A DNA stretch of 64,000 bases from Prochlorococcus sp. AG-363-M21 (GCA_003278305.1 QCFU01000003.1:24484-88483), one strand, 5' to 3'; positions 47,352 to 60,800 are shown, counted from the first letter of the stretch. A program made the numbers and translations. The notes: generated by a model from the sequence alone, not told the origin.

Positions 47352-50300
47352 TTAATCCTCTTGATAATCTGAACCTAATGATTCATAAGTAGGTCGGCTT
47401 GGGGTACTTCGTCGTGGATTTACATCCTGCATCAAATCAACTTCTTTACCTTCGTCTGTATATACACCTATATCCAAACCTAAGGATTGCAATTCGCGCA
47501 TCAATACTTTGAAAGATTCCGGTGTGCCTGGCCTAGGAATTGGTTTGCCTTTAACAATTGCATTAAGAGCTTCATTCCTTCCCTGCATATCATCAGATTT
47601 CACGGTTAACAATTCTTGCAAAGTATATGCAGCTCCATATGCTTCTAACGCCCAAACTTCCATTTCACCTAATCGCTGGCCACCTTGTTGAGCCTTTCCT
47701 CCTAAAGGCTGTTGAGTTACTAAAGAATAAGGGCCAGTAGATCGAGCATGGATTTTGTCATCAACAAGATGAACAAGCTTCAGAAAATGCGAATACCCAA
47801 CAGCTACTGGATGATCAAATGGTTCGCCTGTTCTACCATCCCTTAGGAGTAATTTTCCTGGGTCATTTTCATTGTAAACCCACTCTTTTCCTGGCTTACT
47901 AGCTGCTTCTTTTAAGTAAACCTGAACAGTCTCATGAGACTTTTCAGCTCCATACATTTCATCAAAAGGAACAACTTTAACCCTACAGCCTAGATTTGCT
48001 GCTGCCCAACCCATTAAGAGCTCAAAAACCTGTCCTACATTCATCCTGCTGGGAACTCCTAACGGATTAAGTACAATGTCCACTGGTGTTCCATCTGGCA
48101 AATAAGGCATATCTTCTCTAGGCAAAATTCTACTGATTATTCCTTTGTTTCCATGGCGACCAGCCATTTTGTCTCCGACCTGGATTTTTCGACGTTGAGC
48201 AACATACACTCGCACGACCATGTTTGCACCAGGAGGCAATTCGTCTCCTTGTTCTCTTGTATAGATCCTGACATCAACAACACGACCTCTCTCTGTACTT
48301 GGGACCCTTAGTGAATTATCTCTTACATCTCTTGCTTTCTCGCCAAAAATAGCCCTTAATAACTTTTCTTCCGGAGGCTGATCAGATTCCCCTTTAGGAG
48401 TGACTTTACCTACAAGAATATCTCCACTCTCAACAAAAGCACCTATACGAATGATTCCCATTTCATCAAGATTCCCTAAACTATCTTCGGAAATATTTGG
48501 TATCTCTCGCGTAATTTCTTCTGGTCCTAATTTTGTTTGACGAGCCTCAATCTCATATTTTTCAATATGCACTGATGTATATAAATCATCCTTTACTAAT
48601 CTTTCACTGACTAAAATTGCGTCTTCATAGTTGTAGCCTTCCCAAGGCATATAAGCAATTAAAACATTTTGACCTAATGCAATTTCACCGCCTTCGCAAG
48701 CAGATCCATCAGCTAAAACTTGACCAATAATTACTTTGTCTCCATTAAAAACAATTGGTCTTTGATTTAAGCAAGTGTCTTGATTAGATCGTTGGTATTT
48801 TTGAAGTTCATGTACATGTTCATTCCCCTCTTCATCAGTCACAATAATTGTATTTGCATCTACATAAGTAACTGTCCCATTGACTTGAGAGATAGGAACC
48901 ATACCTGAATCACGCGCAACTTGTGTTTCTAGCCCTGTTCCAACTAATGGGCGTTCTGGCCTCAAAAGAGGGACTGCCTGACGTTGCATATTTGAACCCA
49001 TCAAAGCTCTATTAGCATCATCATGTTCAACAAAAGGTATCAAAGAAGTCGCAACTGAAATAACTTGAACAGGAGATAATTGCACATAATCAACTTGCTG
49101 CGGAGGGACCTTTTCAAAATCTTGTCTATATCTGACTGGGATTAAATCAGCAATAATCATCCCATTTTGATCCGTTGCCACATCCCCTGGAGCAACTCTG
49201 CACTCATCTTCCAAATCAGCAGATAAATAGAGTGGATCTTCTTCTTTAAGAACTTTTCCTCCTTCTACTTTCCAAAAAGGAGTCTCAATAAATCCATATT
49301 CATTTACTCTTGCATGTGTAGCTAGTGAATTAATTAATCCTGCATTAGGGCCTTCAGGAGTTTCTATTGGACATAATCTCCCATAATGTGAAGGATGAAT
49401 GTCTCTAACAGCAAATCCCGCTCTTTCTCTTGTTAATCCGCCAGGGCCTAAAGCAGATATTCGCCTTTTATGCGTTAGCTCAGCCAATGGATTGGTTTGA
49501 TCCATAAACTGACTTAATTGACTAGATCCAAAAAACTCCTTAATCGCAGCAACCAAAGGCTTTGGATTAACTAATTGGGCAGGTGTTAATGAATCAGTTT
49601 CTCCAACTGTCATTCTTTCTTTAATTATTCTCTCTAAACGATTCAATCCAACACGAACTTGGTTTTGCAACAATTCACCAACTGATCTAACTCGTCGATT
49701 ACCTAAATGATCAATATCATCTAACGTTGCTCCTCCAACATCTAATTCAAGATTAATTAGATAATCTATTGAAGAAAGAACGTCTTCATGAGTTAATGTT
49801 CTAACAGAGTTAGGTATTGTTAATCGAAGTTTTTTGTTGATTTTATATCTACCCACTCTACCTAAATCGTATCTTTTAGGATCAAAAAATCTGCTCTGCA
49901 AAAGTTGTTGACCTCCACTAACAGAAGGTGGCTCGCCAGGTCTTAACTTCTTATATAATTCTAAGAGTGCTTGGTCTTCTGAACTAATGCCATCTTCATC
50001 GGCAGCTTCAATAGATTTTCTATAATACTCTGGATGCCTTAATTTATCTATCACGTCATTATCTGATAAGCCCATTGCTCTCATTAGAACATGAGCATTA
50101 ATCTTTCTAGTTTTATCAACTCTTACATGCAATAAATCATTCTTATCAGTTTCAAATTTTAACCATGCACCACGATTAGGAATAACACTTGCATTGTATG
50201 TCCTCCGGCCATTTTTATCTTGTTCATCTTTAAAATAAACCCCTGGACTTCTTACTATCTGATTAACAATTACCCTTTCAGCACCATTGATAATAAATGT

Positions 50301-50642
50301 ACCTCTTTCAGTCATCAAAGGTAGCTCACCAATGAAGACTTCTTGTTCTTTTATTTCTCCAGTTTCCTTATTAATTAGCCTACATGTCACATACATCTGG
50401 GAAGCAAAGGTTGCATCTCTCCTCTTGGCTTCTTCTACGTCATGTCTAGGCCTCTTAAGCCTATATTGATCTCCGATAAAATGAAGTTCTAATTTTCCTG
50501 TGTAGTCAGTAATAGGAGAAAAGTTTTCAAGTTCCTCTATTAATCCCTTTTCCAGAAACCACTTGAAACTTGAGCGCTGTACCTCAACTAAATCTGGGAG
50601 ATGCGTAGCGGTTTTCGCAACCTGTATCGCGCTTCTACTCAT
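47352..50642 (-). CDS. rpoB: RNA polymerase subunit beta
   Basis: 1096 aa. Catalytic and assembly motifs are clear: the rifampicin region [67 protein letters not shown] and the C-terminal [18 protein letters not shown]. It heads the rpoB-rpoC1-rpoC2 unit, 271 bases after tatD in the same direction. No ribosomal protein L7/L12 gene precedes it, unlike in E. coli; here rpsT and tatD lie upstream. Confidence 0.98.
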   Translation of the reverse strand: MSRSAIQVAKTATHLPDLVEVQRSSFKWFLEKGLIEELENFSPITDYTGKLELHFIGDQYRLKRPRHDVEEAKRRDATFASQMYVTCRLINKETGEIKEQEVFIGELPLMTERGTFIINGAERVIVNQIVRSPGVYFKDEQDKNGRRTYNASVIPNRGAWLKFETDKNDLLHVRVDKTRKINAHVLMRAMGLSDNDVIDKLRHPEYYRKSIEAADEDGISSEDQALLELYKKLRPGEPPSVSGGQQLLQSRFFDPKRYDLGRVGRYKINKKLRLTIPNSVRTLTHEDVLSSIDYLINLELDVGGATLDDIDHLGNRRVRSVGELLQNQVRVGLNRLERIIKERMTVGETDSLTPAQLVNPKPLVAAIKEFFGSSQLSQFMDQTNPLAELTHKRRISALGPGGLTRERAGFAVRDIHPSHYGRLCPIETPEGPNAGLINSLATHARVNEYGFIETPFWKVEGGKVLKEEDPLYLSADLEDECRVAPGDVATDQNGMIIADLIPVRYRQDFEKVPPQQVDYVQLSPVQVISVATSLIPFVEHDDANRALMGSNMQRQAVPLLRPERPLVGTGLETQVARDSGMVPISQVNGTVTYVDANTIIVTDEEGNEHVHELQKYQRSNQDTCLNQRPIVFNGDKVIIGQVLADGSACEGGEIALGQNVLIAYMPWEGYNYEDAILVSERLVKDDLYTSVHIEKYEIEARQTKLGPEEITREIPNISEDSLGNLDEMGIIRIGAFVESGDILVGKVTPKGESDQPPEEKLLRAIFGEKARDVRDNSLRVPSTERGRVVDVRIYTREQGDELPPGANMVVRVYVAQRRKIQVGDKMAGRHGNKGIISRILPREDMPYLPDGTPVDIVLNPLGVPSRMNVGQVFELLMGWAAANLGCRVKVVPFDEMYGAEKSHETVQVYLKEAASKPGKEWVYNENDPGKLLLRDGRTGEPFDHPVAVGYSHFLKLVHLVDDKIHARSTGPYSLVTQQPLGGKAQQGGQRLGEMEVWALEAYGAAYTLQELLTVKSDDMQGRNEALNAIVKGKPIPRPGTPESFKVLMRELQSLGLDIGVYTDEGKEVDLMQDVNPRRSTPSRPTYESLGSDYQED

Positions 50643-50740
50643 TCTAAAACCTGTGGTTGGAAATGATTAAAGTTGAACTTGAACGGCTTACCTAATGAAG
50701 ATTCTGAGAATATGAACCTAAAACGTAACCAGACCCTTAA

Positions 50741-50917
50741 ATGAATTTTCAAGGGATCAAGTATGAACGAGAGGAGACTCTCTATGGCCAAGGTCAGCAA
50801 AAATCTCGAAAGGAGCTTAATCCTCTTATCAGAGCATTAGACAAACCAAACAAAGTCCAGGACAATTCTAAATTCTACACCGCTACGAATATTTTATCCA
50901 GCAAAAGTCTGGATTAG
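50741..50917 (+). CDS. Possible 58-aa protein between rpoB and tatD
   Basis: An ATG at 50741 opens a 58-codon frame on the strand opposite to its neighbours. The product is hydrophilic and starts MNFQGIKYEREETLYGQGQQ, with KSRKELNPLIRALDKPN in the middle. Its TAG shares four bases (TTAG) with the tatD stop, the same tail-to-tail arrangement seen at glnB/tlyA, bioA/DUF3143 and rsmG/AKR in this window. It would occupy the region that must also hold the rpoB promoter. No family recognised; no clear ribosome-binding site. Confidence 0.42.
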   Translation: MNFQGIKYEREETLYGQGQQKSRKELNPLIRALDKPNKVQDNSKFYTATNILSSKSLD

Positions 50918-51699
50918 ATCAAATTAAATAATCGCATAGCATTTTCTGTTGAATGACGCGCAACAGACTCATATGTTTCACCTCTAATTTCTGCAACCTT
51001 TTCTGCGACTTCTTTGACATAGGAAGGCTCATTGCGCTTGCCTCTCCAAGGAACCGGTGCCAAGAAAGGGCAGTCTGTTTCTATTAAAAAACGATCATAT
51101 GGAACTTCTCTGACACATGAACACGTTTCTTCAGCTTTAGGGAAAGTAACTATTCCACTAAAACTGATATAAAAACCAAGGGCTAAAAACTTTTTCATTT
51201 CATTGAGATTTCCTCCCCAACAATGCATCACGCCGTTAGGGCATTGACCAAGCCCTTTTAATTTAGTTAGCAAATCAATCATCTCTTTCGCAGCATCTCT
51301 GCAATGAATAATGACTGGGAGGTTAAGTTCGCAAGCCAATTCTAATTGAGGTTCAAGGATCGATAATTGTTCCGATAAATTTGAATCTCTAAAAAGGTCC
51401 AAACCTAATTCACCTATAGCAACAACTCTTTGATCACTTTTAGCAGAAAGTCTAAGTAATTGAAGAGTATCTTCATCCCAATGCTTTGTGTCCAAAGGAT
51501 GCACTCCGACTGAATATCTCAATTCAGGGAATTTATCAGCCAAAGCCCTAATCGCTGCTATCTCCGAAGGCTCGACACATGCGTGAATAAGACGCGTTAT
51601 ACCAACATCTCTCCAGCGACTAGCAACATCTTCCAGATCTTTTTCAAAATTTCTAAACACCAGGTGGCAATGACTATCAACAAGAGAAGGATCTTTCAT
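50914..51699 (-). CDS. tatD: TatD-family metal-dependent hydrolase/DNase
   Basis: 261 aa TIM-barrel amidohydrolase-like enzyme. Metal ligands are visible: the VDSHCHL motif near residue 8, GELGLD near 98, VIIHCRDA near 130, MHCWGG near 158 and IETDCPFLAPVP near 205. Homologues act as 3' exonucleases on DNA or in RNA quality control. It lies 78 bases after rpsT and upstream of rpoB, a gene order kept in many picocyanobacteria as far as I recall. Confidence 0.92.
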   Translation of the reverse strand: MKDPSLVDSHCHLVFRNFEKDLEDVASRWRDVGITRLIHACVEPSEIAAIRALADKFPELRYSVGVHPLDTKHWDEDTLQLLRLSAKSDQRVVAIGELGLDLFRDSNLSEQLSILEPQLELACELNLPVIIHCRDAAKEMIDLLTKLKGLGQCPNGVMHCWGGNLNEMKKFLALGFYISFSGIVTFPKAEETCSCVREVPYDRFLIETDCPFLAPVPWRGKRNEPSYVKEVAEKVAEIRGETYESVARHSTENAMRLFNLI

Positions 51700-51777
51700 T
51701 CCCCTGAAAAATAAAAAATATTCTATATACTTTTGAGAAACAAAGTAGTTGGAAATATCAATCTAGAAACCTTGTTA

Positions 51778-52083
<306 letters not shown>

Positions 52084-52188
52084 TCAAAAAATTAAATGAA
52101 TTAGATACATAGGATACCGTAGCAAACTAACTAAAAAAAATTATCCCAATAGAAGACATTTATATAGATAAACGACTAATTTGGTTAA

Positions 52189-53520
52189 GTGTCCACATTG
52201 GAGCAATTGTCTGAAACTAACGAAATTCTCAAATGTATAAGAAATTCCCAAGAAGCAATTGCTGAATTGGACAAAATTTCGAATAGAACCAATGAAGAAG
52301 GTCAACAACAAGCTGTAACCTCAGTGCAAGAGATCCTCAGGCAAGTAAAGCAAAAAGGGGATAATGCACTCATTGAATACACAAAACAGTTCGATGGCTA
52401 TAACCCAAATCCCTTTACAATTTCTTCGGATACAATTTCACAGGCGTGGGAAACAACACCTAATTCCTTAAAAAATGCTCTCAGGTCTGCTAAAAAGCGA
52501 ATTCAAGCATTCCATGAACATCAAATACCTAAAAACATTCTAATCAAGGGCCCGCAAGGAGAAACTCTGGGTAGAAAATGGAATGCTGTAGAAAAAGCTG
52601 GAATTTATATCCCAGGAGGCAAAGCGTCATATCCAAGCACAGTTTTAATGAATGCCATTCCTGCTTTAGTGGCAGGCGTAAAAGAAATAATTATGTTTAC
52701 TCCTGCAGCCATTGATGGTGAAATTAACCAAACTGTTCTAGCTGCAGCATCTTTAGTTGGAATTAAAAAAGTGTTTCGAATAGGCGGGGCTCAAGCAATA
52801 GCTGCCATGGCTTATGGGACCCAATCTGTGCCTAAGGTTAATGTCATTACTGGACCTGGTAATTTATACGTCACCTTGGCTAAACAATATGTATTTGGAC
52901 AAGTAGGTATTGATTCTCTTGCAGGGCCTAGTGAAATAATAATTATTGCCGATAATACTGCAAATATTAAATATTTAGCTGCCGATTTACTTGCTCAAGC
53001 AGAACATGATCCATTGGCATCTGCAATTCTTTTAACAACCAATTCAACAATAAAAGATGACCTCACTAATGAAATAAAGTTACAGCTTCAAAAGCATCCT
53101 AGATCAGAAATTTGTCTGAAATCACTTAAAAACTGGGGGTTATTGGTTATCTGTAAATCTCTAGAAGATTGTGTCAAATTAAGCAATCACTTTGCTCCTG
53201 AACACCTTGAATTATTAACTGATAAACCTCATGAATTATTAAACAAAATTACCAACGCCGGAGCTATTTTTATTGGGCCTTGGAGCCCTGAAGCTGTAGG
53301 CGATTATTTAGCTGGGCCTAATCACACTTTACCTACTTGTGGAAATGCAAAATTTAGTGGAGCCTTAAGCGTGGAAACATTTATGAAAAACTCATCAATT
53401 ATTGAGTTTAATGAAAATGCCTTTAATACAAATAAGCAATCAATTATTGATCTTGCTAATAGTGAAGGACTGTTTAGCCATGGGAAATCTATAGAAATAA
53501 GAAAATCTATTTCTTATTAA
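52189..53520 (+). CDS. hisD: Histidinol dehydrogenase
   Basis: 443 aa zinc enzyme of the last two steps of histidine synthesis. Signatures are [22 protein letters not shown] near 145, the NAD region [40 protein letters not shown], the zinc histidine in LLAQAEHDP and [16 protein letters not shown]. Start is GTG at 52189. The gene stands alone, not in a his operon, as is normal for cyanobacteria. Its end overlaps the convergent rpiA end by 14 bases. Confidence 0.95.
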   Translation: MSTLEQLSETNEILKCIRNSQEAIAELDKISNRTNEEGQQQAVTSVQEILRQVKQKGDNALIEYTKQFDGYNPNPFTISSDTISQAWETTPNSLKNALRSAKKRIQAFHEHQIPKNILIKGPQGETLGRKWNAVEKAGIYIPGGKASYPSTVLMNAIPALVAGVKEIIMFTPAAIDGEINQTVLAAASLVGIKKVFRIGGAQAIAAMAYGTQSVPKVNVITGPGNLYVTLAKQYVFGQVGIDSLAGPSEIIIIADNTANIKYLAADLLAQAEHDPLASAILLTTNSTIKDDLTNEIKLQLQKHPRSEICLKSLKNWGLLVICKSLEDCVKLSNHFAPEHLELLTDKPHELLNKITNAGAIFIGPWSPEAVGDYLAGPNHTLPTCGNAKFSGALSVETFMKNSSIIEFNENAFNTNKQSIIDLANSEGLFSHGKSIEIRKSISY

Positions 53521-54220
53521 GACGATTTACATTTACTAAGCCATCATTAATTTCACCAACTAAAACCTCATCAGTTAGATCTACAAATAACCCATTCTCT
53601 AAAACTCCAGGAATATTATTAATACGAGTCTCAAGTTTTTTAGGTTCTAATATTCCCTGTTTAAAAGTTACATCTAAAACCATATTTCCTTGATCGGTAA
53701 TTACAGGTCCAGCCTTTTCCTTTGCCATTCTTAACTCTGAGGATCCACCAAGTTGATTTAATTCTCTACAAACAAGTTGCCAGGCATTAGGCAGAACTTC
53801 CACTGGGAGTTTAAAACCTATATTTAACCTCTCAACAATCTTAGTAGAATCAACAACGACAACAAACTTACTAGCGAGTGTTGCTACTAATTTTTCTTGA
53901 ACATGGCATGCACCTCCTCCTTTAATAAGATGAAAGCTAGGGTCAACTTCATCAGCCCCGTCAATAGCCAAGTCAATCTTAGAAACTGAAGATAAAGATT
54001 TCAAAGGAATTCCTAACTGTGCAGCAAGCACCTCTCCTTGAAAAGAAGTAGTAACTCCAATAATTTCTTTAAGCTCACCTTTTGAAAGTTTGTCGCCTAA
54101 AGCTTGAATCATCAAGGCTGCAGTGGAACCTGATCCAAGCCCAAGAATCATTCCATCTTCAATTAAATCAACAGCAGCGTTAGCAACTGCTTGCTTCATT
54201 TGGGTTTGTAAATTCGACAT
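53507..54220 (-). CDS. rpiA: Ribose-5-phosphate isomerase A
   Basis: 237 aa enzyme interconverting ribose-5-phosphate and ribulose-5-phosphate in the Calvin and pentose phosphate cycles. Markers are [20 protein letters not shown] (catalytic aspartate and substrate site), [11 protein letters not shown] (catalytic lysine/glutamate region) and [11 protein letters not shown] use ATG at 54220 ([10 protein letters not shown]); a TTG 10 codons earlier has no support. It starts 35 bases after the protease gene ends. Confidence 0.94.
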   Translation of the reverse strand: MSNLQTQMKQAVANAAVDLIEDGMILGLGSGSTAALMIQALGDKLSKGELKEIIGVTTSFQGEVLAAQLGIPLKSLSSVSKIDLAIDGADEVDPSFHLIKGGGACHVQEKLVATLASKFVVVVDSTKIVERLNIGFKLPVEVLPNAWQLVCRELNQLGGSSELRMAKEKAGPVITDQGNMVLDVTFKQGILEPKKLETRINNIPGVLENGLFVDLTDEVLVGEINDGLVNVNRLNKK

Positions 54221-54255
54221 CGTAAAACTTCCTTTGGGCGACAGTAGCAAAATTT

Positions 54256-55407
<1,152 letters not shown>

Positions 55408-55498
55408 TTAATTATTAGTCTCAGAATAAATCAAATTAAACTCATCGGGCAAAGATAATAGAAAAATAAAGTTAATCAAGTAGAATTATCTCAGCCTG

Positions 55499-56038
55499 AT
55501 GGTTACCTCCGAATTCGGAGGCAGCTTAAATCTGAGACTGTCGGGCTTCAAGTCCGAACAAAACAGTTTCTTGTCTAATCAAATTATCACTGATTTAGAA
55601 CACCTTGCATCCCAAACGGCTGCGGAGAAGGGATTAGAAGTTGTTGGTTTTGCACTGCATGCCCATACAAAACCCATGACTGTTCAAGTGCAAATCCGTC
55701 AAAACGATGGAAATGATGTTTCTTTAGATGATTGTGCTCTTTTCAGCACACCAATGAATGAAGCAATTGAACTATCTAAACTTCTCAAAGCTCCATATAC
55801 TCTTGAAATTAGCAGCCCTGGCTTAAGTGATGTTCTACAAACAGATAGAGAATTTACCAGCTTCAAAGGGTTCCCAATTGAAGTAGTCTTTAAAGATAAA
55901 CAAAACTCCCAATTAATTAAACTTGGATTGCTTCATGAAAGATCACATGATTATTTACTAATTAATACGAAAGGCAAGATGAGCAAAATCCCCAGAAAGG
56001 ACATCATAACCGTTCGTCTTACAAGTCCTACAGGTTAA
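55499..56038 (+). CDS. rimP: Ribosome maturation factor RimP
   Basis: 179 aa from ATG 55499. The RimP core begins near residue 30 (LEHLASQTAAEKGLEVVGFA) and contains PYTLEISSPGLSDVL. RimP helps mature the 30S subunit. The first 24 residues have no family counterpart and coincide with a perfect palindrome and a second hairpin (see 55506), so translation may really begin at TTG 55571 and the region may be leader RNA. It heads rimP-nusA-ylxR-infB, the same order as in most bacteria. Confidence 0.85.
   Translation: MVTSEFGGSLNLRLSGFKSEQNSFLSNQIITDLEHLASQTAAEKGLEVVGFALHAHTKPMTVQVQIRQNDGNDVSLDDCALFSTPMNEAIELSKLLKAPYTLEISSPGLSDVLQTDREFTSFKGFPIEVVFKDKQNSQLIKLGLLHERSHDYLLINTKGKMSKIPRKDIITVRLTSPTG
55506..55521. 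repeat. Perfect 16-bp palindrome at start of rimP
   Basis: CCTCCGAATTCGGAGG is self-complementary. As RNA it would form a six-pair GC-rich stem with an AAUU loop. A second, imperfect hairpin (TCGG..CCGA around CTTCAAG) follows within 30 bases. Both lie just after the ATG used for rimP and before the conserved part of the protein. A structured leader that controls the rimP-nusA-infB operon is one possible reading. Confidence 0.7.
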
Positions 56039-56096
56039 GTCCCATAAAAGGCTTCCCCTCACACCCACCAAAAATCACTTCAATTTCCCATCATAG

Positions 56097-57524
56097 ATGG
56101 CATTAGTTCTTCTCCCTGGACTCAATAACCTGATCGAAGACATCAGCGAGGAAAAAAAACTCCCCGCTCAAGTCGTTGAGACAGCTCTCCGTGATGCCTT
56201 GCTGAAAGGTTATGAAAGGTATCGACGCACCCTTTACTTAGGCATTAATGAAAATCCATTTGAAGAGGAATATTTCAGCAATTTCGATGTTGGATTAGAT
56301 CTAGAAGAAGAAGGTTATCGAGTGTTAGCAAGCAAAATCATTGTTGAAGAAGTTGAAAGTGAAGACCATCAAATATCTTTAGCAGAAGTCATGCAAGTTG
56401 CCGAAGATGCACAAATAGGCGACACAGTAGTCCTTGATGTTACTCCCGAAAAAGAAGAATTTGGGAGGATGGCAGCATCAACCACAAAGCAAGTTTTAGC
56501 TCAAAAACTTCGTGATCAGCAAAGAATCATGATCCAAGAAGAATTTGCTGATCTTGAAGACCCTGTATTAACGGCAAGAGTAATTAGATTCGAGAGACAA
56601 TCAGTCATTATGGCGGTAAGCTCAGGTTTAGGAAGACCAGAAGTAGAAGCTGAACTGCCTAGAAAAGATCAACTCCCAAATGATAATTACAGAGCAAATG
56701 CAACTTTTAAAGTATTCCTCAAAGAAGTTAGCGAAGTGCCCAGAAGAGGTCCTCAGCTTTTTGTTAGTAGAGCGAATGCTGGATTAGTTGTGTATTTGTT
56801 TGAGAATGAAGTACCAGAGATTCAAGAGGGTTCTGTCCGAATAGTTGCTGTTGCTCGCGAAGCTAATCCACCTACCAGATCTGTAGGTCCAAGAACCAAA
56901 GTTGCTGTAGACAGCATTGAAAGAGAAGTAGATCCTGTGGGAGCGTGCATTGGCGCGAGAGGAGCAAGAATTCAACAAGTTGTTAATGAACTAAGAGGAG
57001 AAAAGATAGATGTGATCCATTGGTCTGCTGATCCTATTCAATACATTTCAAATTCCTTAAGCCCAGCAAGAGTTGAGGTTGTTAGATTAGTTGATCCAGA
57101 AGGGCAACATGCACATGTTCTTGTTCCTCCTGACCAACTCAGTTTAGCAATTGGACGTGAAGGTCAAAATGTTCGATTGGCTGCCAGATTAACTGGATGG
57201 AAAATAGACATTAAGAATTCACAAGAATATGATCAAGCTGCAGAAGATTCTGTTGTCGCAGAATTAATTTCGCAACGCGAAGAAGAAGAATCCCTACAAC
57301 AACAAGCAGAAGAACGTCTAGCGGTTGAACAAGCTGCCAGAGCAGAAGAAGACGCGCGTTTAAGAGAGCTATACCCTCTTCCTGAAGATAATGAAGAATC
57401 TGACCAAGAAAGCATAGAAGAAATTACAAATGAAGCTATTTCAAATAATATTGATGGCGTAGAAACAAATGAAAACACTAATTTAGAAGAACAAACTATT
57501 GCTAAAGAGGAAAGAGCCCGGTGA
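56097..57524 (+). CDS. nusA: Transcription termination/antitermination factor NusA
   Basis: 475 aa. The N-terminal RNA polymerase-binding domain (1-125) starts LLPGLNNLIEDISEEKKLP, the S1 domain spans about 130-200, and two KH domains follow: the first has DPVGACIGARGARIQQVVNEL with the GARGAR loop near 285-300, the second LAIGREGQNVRLAARLTGW near 355-375. The last 90 residues are a long glutamate-rich, probably disordered tail without the AR domains of E. coli. It overlaps the ylxR start as GTGA and follows rimP by 58 bases. Confidence 0.96.
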   Translation: MALVLLPGLNNLIEDISEEKKLPAQVVETALRDALLKGYERYRRTLYLGINENPFEEEYFSNFDVGLDLEEEGYRVLASKIIVEEVESEDHQISLAEVMQVAEDAQIGDTVVLDVTPEKEEFGRMAASTTKQVLAQKLRDQQRIMIQEEFADLEDPVLTARVIRFERQSVIMAVSSGLGRPEVEAELPRKDQLPNDNYRANATFKVFLKEVSEVPRRGPQLFVSRANAGLVVYLFENEVPEIQEGSVRIVAVAREANPPTRSVGPRTKVAVDSIEREVDPVGACIGARGARIQQVVNELRGEKIDVIHWSADPIQYISNSLSPARVEVVRLVDPEGQHAHVLVPPDQLSLAIGREGQNVRLAARLTGWKIDIKNSQEYDQAAEDSVVAELISQREEEESLQQQAEERLAVEQAARAEEDARLRELYPLPEDNEESDQESIEEITNEAISNNIDGVETNENTNLEEQTIAKEERAR

Positions 57525-57781
57525 ACCAGCGAACCGTCCTGCGTCGTTGCGTCGCTTGCAGAAAGCTAATTGATCGAAAAAAGCTTTTTAAAGTGACTAG
57601 AGACTATCAGGATGGAGTAGTCCTTGATCAAGGAATGGGTCGTTCTGCTTATCTATGTCCTAATGAGGTCTGCCTAGAAGAAGCTTGGCGTCGCAAGCGC
57701 CTACAAAAAGCTTTGAGATGTCACGTGGAATTAAATATTATAGAGGTTCTGAGAAATAGATTAAATCACTGCCATTATTAA
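57521..57781 (+). CDS. ylxR: YlxR family RNA-binding protein (DUF448)
   Basis: 86 aa with GTG start at 57521 overlapping the nusA stop. The family signature is RRCVACRKLIDRKKLFKVTR at the start and GRSAYLCPNEVCLEEAWRRK in the middle. It is basic, consistent with RNA binding. Always found between nusA and infB in this operon type; proposed roles include a DNA/RNA-binding regulator or RNase P partner, without a settled function in cyanobacteria. Confidence 0.9.
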   Translation: MNQRTVLRRCVACRKLIDRKKLFKVTRDYQDGVVLDQGMGRSAYLCPNEVCLEEAWRRKRLQKALRCHVELNIIEVLRNRLNHCHY

Positions 57782-57868
57782 AGTTCTGAGGCAATATAAA
57801 GCAACAGCCTCAACTGTCCAACAAACTTTAAATCACAAAGTGCCAGTAATCACTGGAGAAATCAATTA

Positions 57869-60800
57869 ATGACCAGCAGCGGCAAAATCAGAATCTATGA
57901 ACTTTCCAAGGACCTCAACCTGGAAAACAAAGACGTGCTTAATGCCGCCAAAAAGCTTGCTATCAATGTCAAAAGCCATAGCAGCTCTATTAGTGATATA
58001 GAAGCAAAGAAAATTCGAGAGCTATTAACGAACAACAAAGAGCAAAAAATATCCAAACCTGCGGGAAAACAAATAATTTCCCTTCAAAAAGCAACATCAG
58101 ATCAACCCGAACAACAATCAAAGAATCAGCAGAACCATCATTCTATTGACTCTATTAAAACAACCTCTACTACTAATCCAGGTATCTCTAATGAACCAAC
58201 TAAGCCCAAAAATCAATCATCGAAGACACTAAACAAACCTATCAAGACTCCGAAACCCCCAATAACCAATCATTTAACTGAAGCCAAAAAGCCAATTAGA
58301 CCTCAAAAAAATGACCTGAGTAAAATCAATACCAAAAAGCCTGAAATCAAATCTCTTAAGAAAACCAATACTGAACAAGCTAGCGCTACTAGCAAAGCTC
58401 ATAAATTAGAAAAACCAAATTCTCATCAACCACCAAAAACACCTAATCCTCCCTTAGCAAATAAACCACCATTACCTGCCAGCAAACCCAAACAACCTCA
58501 ACGTCATATAAGTCCACCGCCCACTAGACCTCAACCACCTAAAGACACACAGAAAAAAGTTAAAGCAGATAGACCGCAGTTTATTAATACAAACAAGGGG
58601 CAAAGGCCCGGCCAACAAAATACAAGAAGTAATCAAAATCCCAATCGTCAGCCATATCCAAATAAACCAGGCAAGCCCCCATTGAGAGGAAACCCTGTAG
58701 AATTAGTTGGTGCTCCAATAAGACGTAATAAACCAAGTCCTAATAAAAATAGAGAGGATGGATCTCGTTCAGGTGGACCTAATAATCGTTTAGGGAACAG
58801 ACCTCAATCAGGAAGGCCTCCTCGAGACAATAAAGGCAACTTCCGACAAAGGCCAGGAATGCCATCAGGGATGAGAAAACCAGTTGCACCTGGAGAATTA
58901 ATGCAACTCCAAAAGCCTACTGGTTCTCCTGGCAATCCTCCTCCTAGAAGACCTGGTGGGGCAAGACCTCCTCAAAGGCGCCCAGAAGATAGTGCTAATA
59001 GAAATAATAAAGAGAAATCTACAGCAACAAAACCTCCTGTAAATAGACCTAACCCTGCAAACGCCCCTAAAAAACCATCTCATAGACCAGGGGGTGCAGC
59101 AAGAAAAAAATCAGATTGGGATGATGCAGCAAAACTTGAAGCTCTGCGGAATAAGACTCCACAAAAGCAAAGGCAAAAAGTTCATATTATTGGAGAAAAC
59201 GATGATTCTTTAACCGCACAAACTAGTGGATTTGCCTCTGAGAAAGATGCTGTTATTCTTTCTGCGAGTTTAGCCAGACCCTCTAAACCAAAGAGCGATC
59301 AAAAAAAATCTGCAAAGCCAACATCCTCAGGCAATCGTAAACGCAAAAAAGAATCCACTAGACAAAGACAACGTAGAAGAGCAATGGAATTACGCGCAGC
59401 TCGAGAGGCAAAACAAATCAGACCAGAAATGATTGTCGTTCCTGAAGATAATCTAAGTGTTCAAGAGCTGGCTGACAAACTTAGTGTAGAAAGCTCCGAA
59501 ATCATTAAATCCCTCTTCTTTAAAGGCATAACTGCAACAGTCACTGAATCCTTAGATCTTGCAACTATAGAAACTGTCGCTGAAGAATTTGGTGTACCAG
59601 TTCTTCAAGATGATATTGAAGAAGCAGCTAAAAAAACTGTTGAAATGATTGAAGAAACAGATATTGAGCATTTAATTAGACGTCCTCCTGTTGTGACAGT
59701 AATGGGTCATGTCGATCATGGAAAAACAAGTCTTCTAGATGCAATTAGAAAAGCTCGTGTTGCAGCTGGGGAAGCCGGCGGCATTACCCAACATATTGGC
59801 GCCTATCAAATTGAAGTTGAACACGATAAGCAACATAGAAAATTGACTTTCTTAGATACTCCTGGACATGAAGCCTTTACTGCAATGCGTGCAAGAGGAA
59901 CTAAAGTTACTGACGTAGCAGTTCTTGTTGTAGCAGCTGATGACGGAGTTAGGCCACAAACACTTGAAGCAATTAGCCATGCTCGTGCAGCACAAGTCCC
60001 TATAGTAGTAGCCATAAACAAAATTGATAAAGAAGGTTCATCGCCAGATCGAGTTAAACAAGAATTATCAGAGCAAGAGTTAGTAGCAGAAGAGTGGGGC
60101 GGTGATGTTGTAATGGTTCCTGTAAGCGCAATTAAAGGGGAGAATATTGACAAGCTATTAGAGATGATATTACTTGTCACTGAAGTCGAGGACTTACAAG
60201 CCAATCCAAATCGACTAGCCAAGGGAACAGTCATAGAAGCTCATTTAGATAAAGCCAAAGGCCCTGTAGCGACATTACTTATTCAAAATGGAACCCTTCA
60301 GTCTGGAGATGTTATTGCAGCTGGACAAGTACTTGGGAAGGTCCGAGCAATGGTTGATGAAAATGGAATACGCTTAAAAGAAGCTGGGCCTTCTTGCCCT
60401 GTAGAAGCTCTTGGATTTAATGAAGTTCCCACAGCAGGAGACGAATTTGAAGTTTATGAAGACGAAAAATCTGCAAGAAATATTGTTGGAGACAGGGCAT
60501 CTGATGCAAGGGCAACACGTCTTGCGCAGCAAATGGCTACTAGGAGAGTTTCCCTTGCTTCAATGTCAGGGCAAGCAAATGAAGGTTCTTTAAAAGAACT
60601 AAATATTATTTTGAAGGCTGACGTTCAAGGAAGCATAGAAGCAATTTTAGGCTCTCTGGAACAACTACCAAAAGATGAAGTTCAAGTCAGAGTTTTACTT
60701 TCTGCTCCAGGAGAAGTGACTGAAACTGACGTCGATCTTGCAGCCGCTTCTGGAGCAGTCATAGTTGGCTTCAATACCTCTATGGCATCAGGGGCGAAGC

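Noticed and set aside
56041..56096. Possible Yfr1-like small RNA before nusA (CCCCTCACACC)
   Set aside because: Only part of the short Yfr1 core is similar, flanking stems are missing, and the gene neighbourhood is wrong.
57785..57815. TGAGGC..GCCTCA inverted repeat before infB
   Set aside because: Six pairs, a 14-base loop and no T-run; may be chance.
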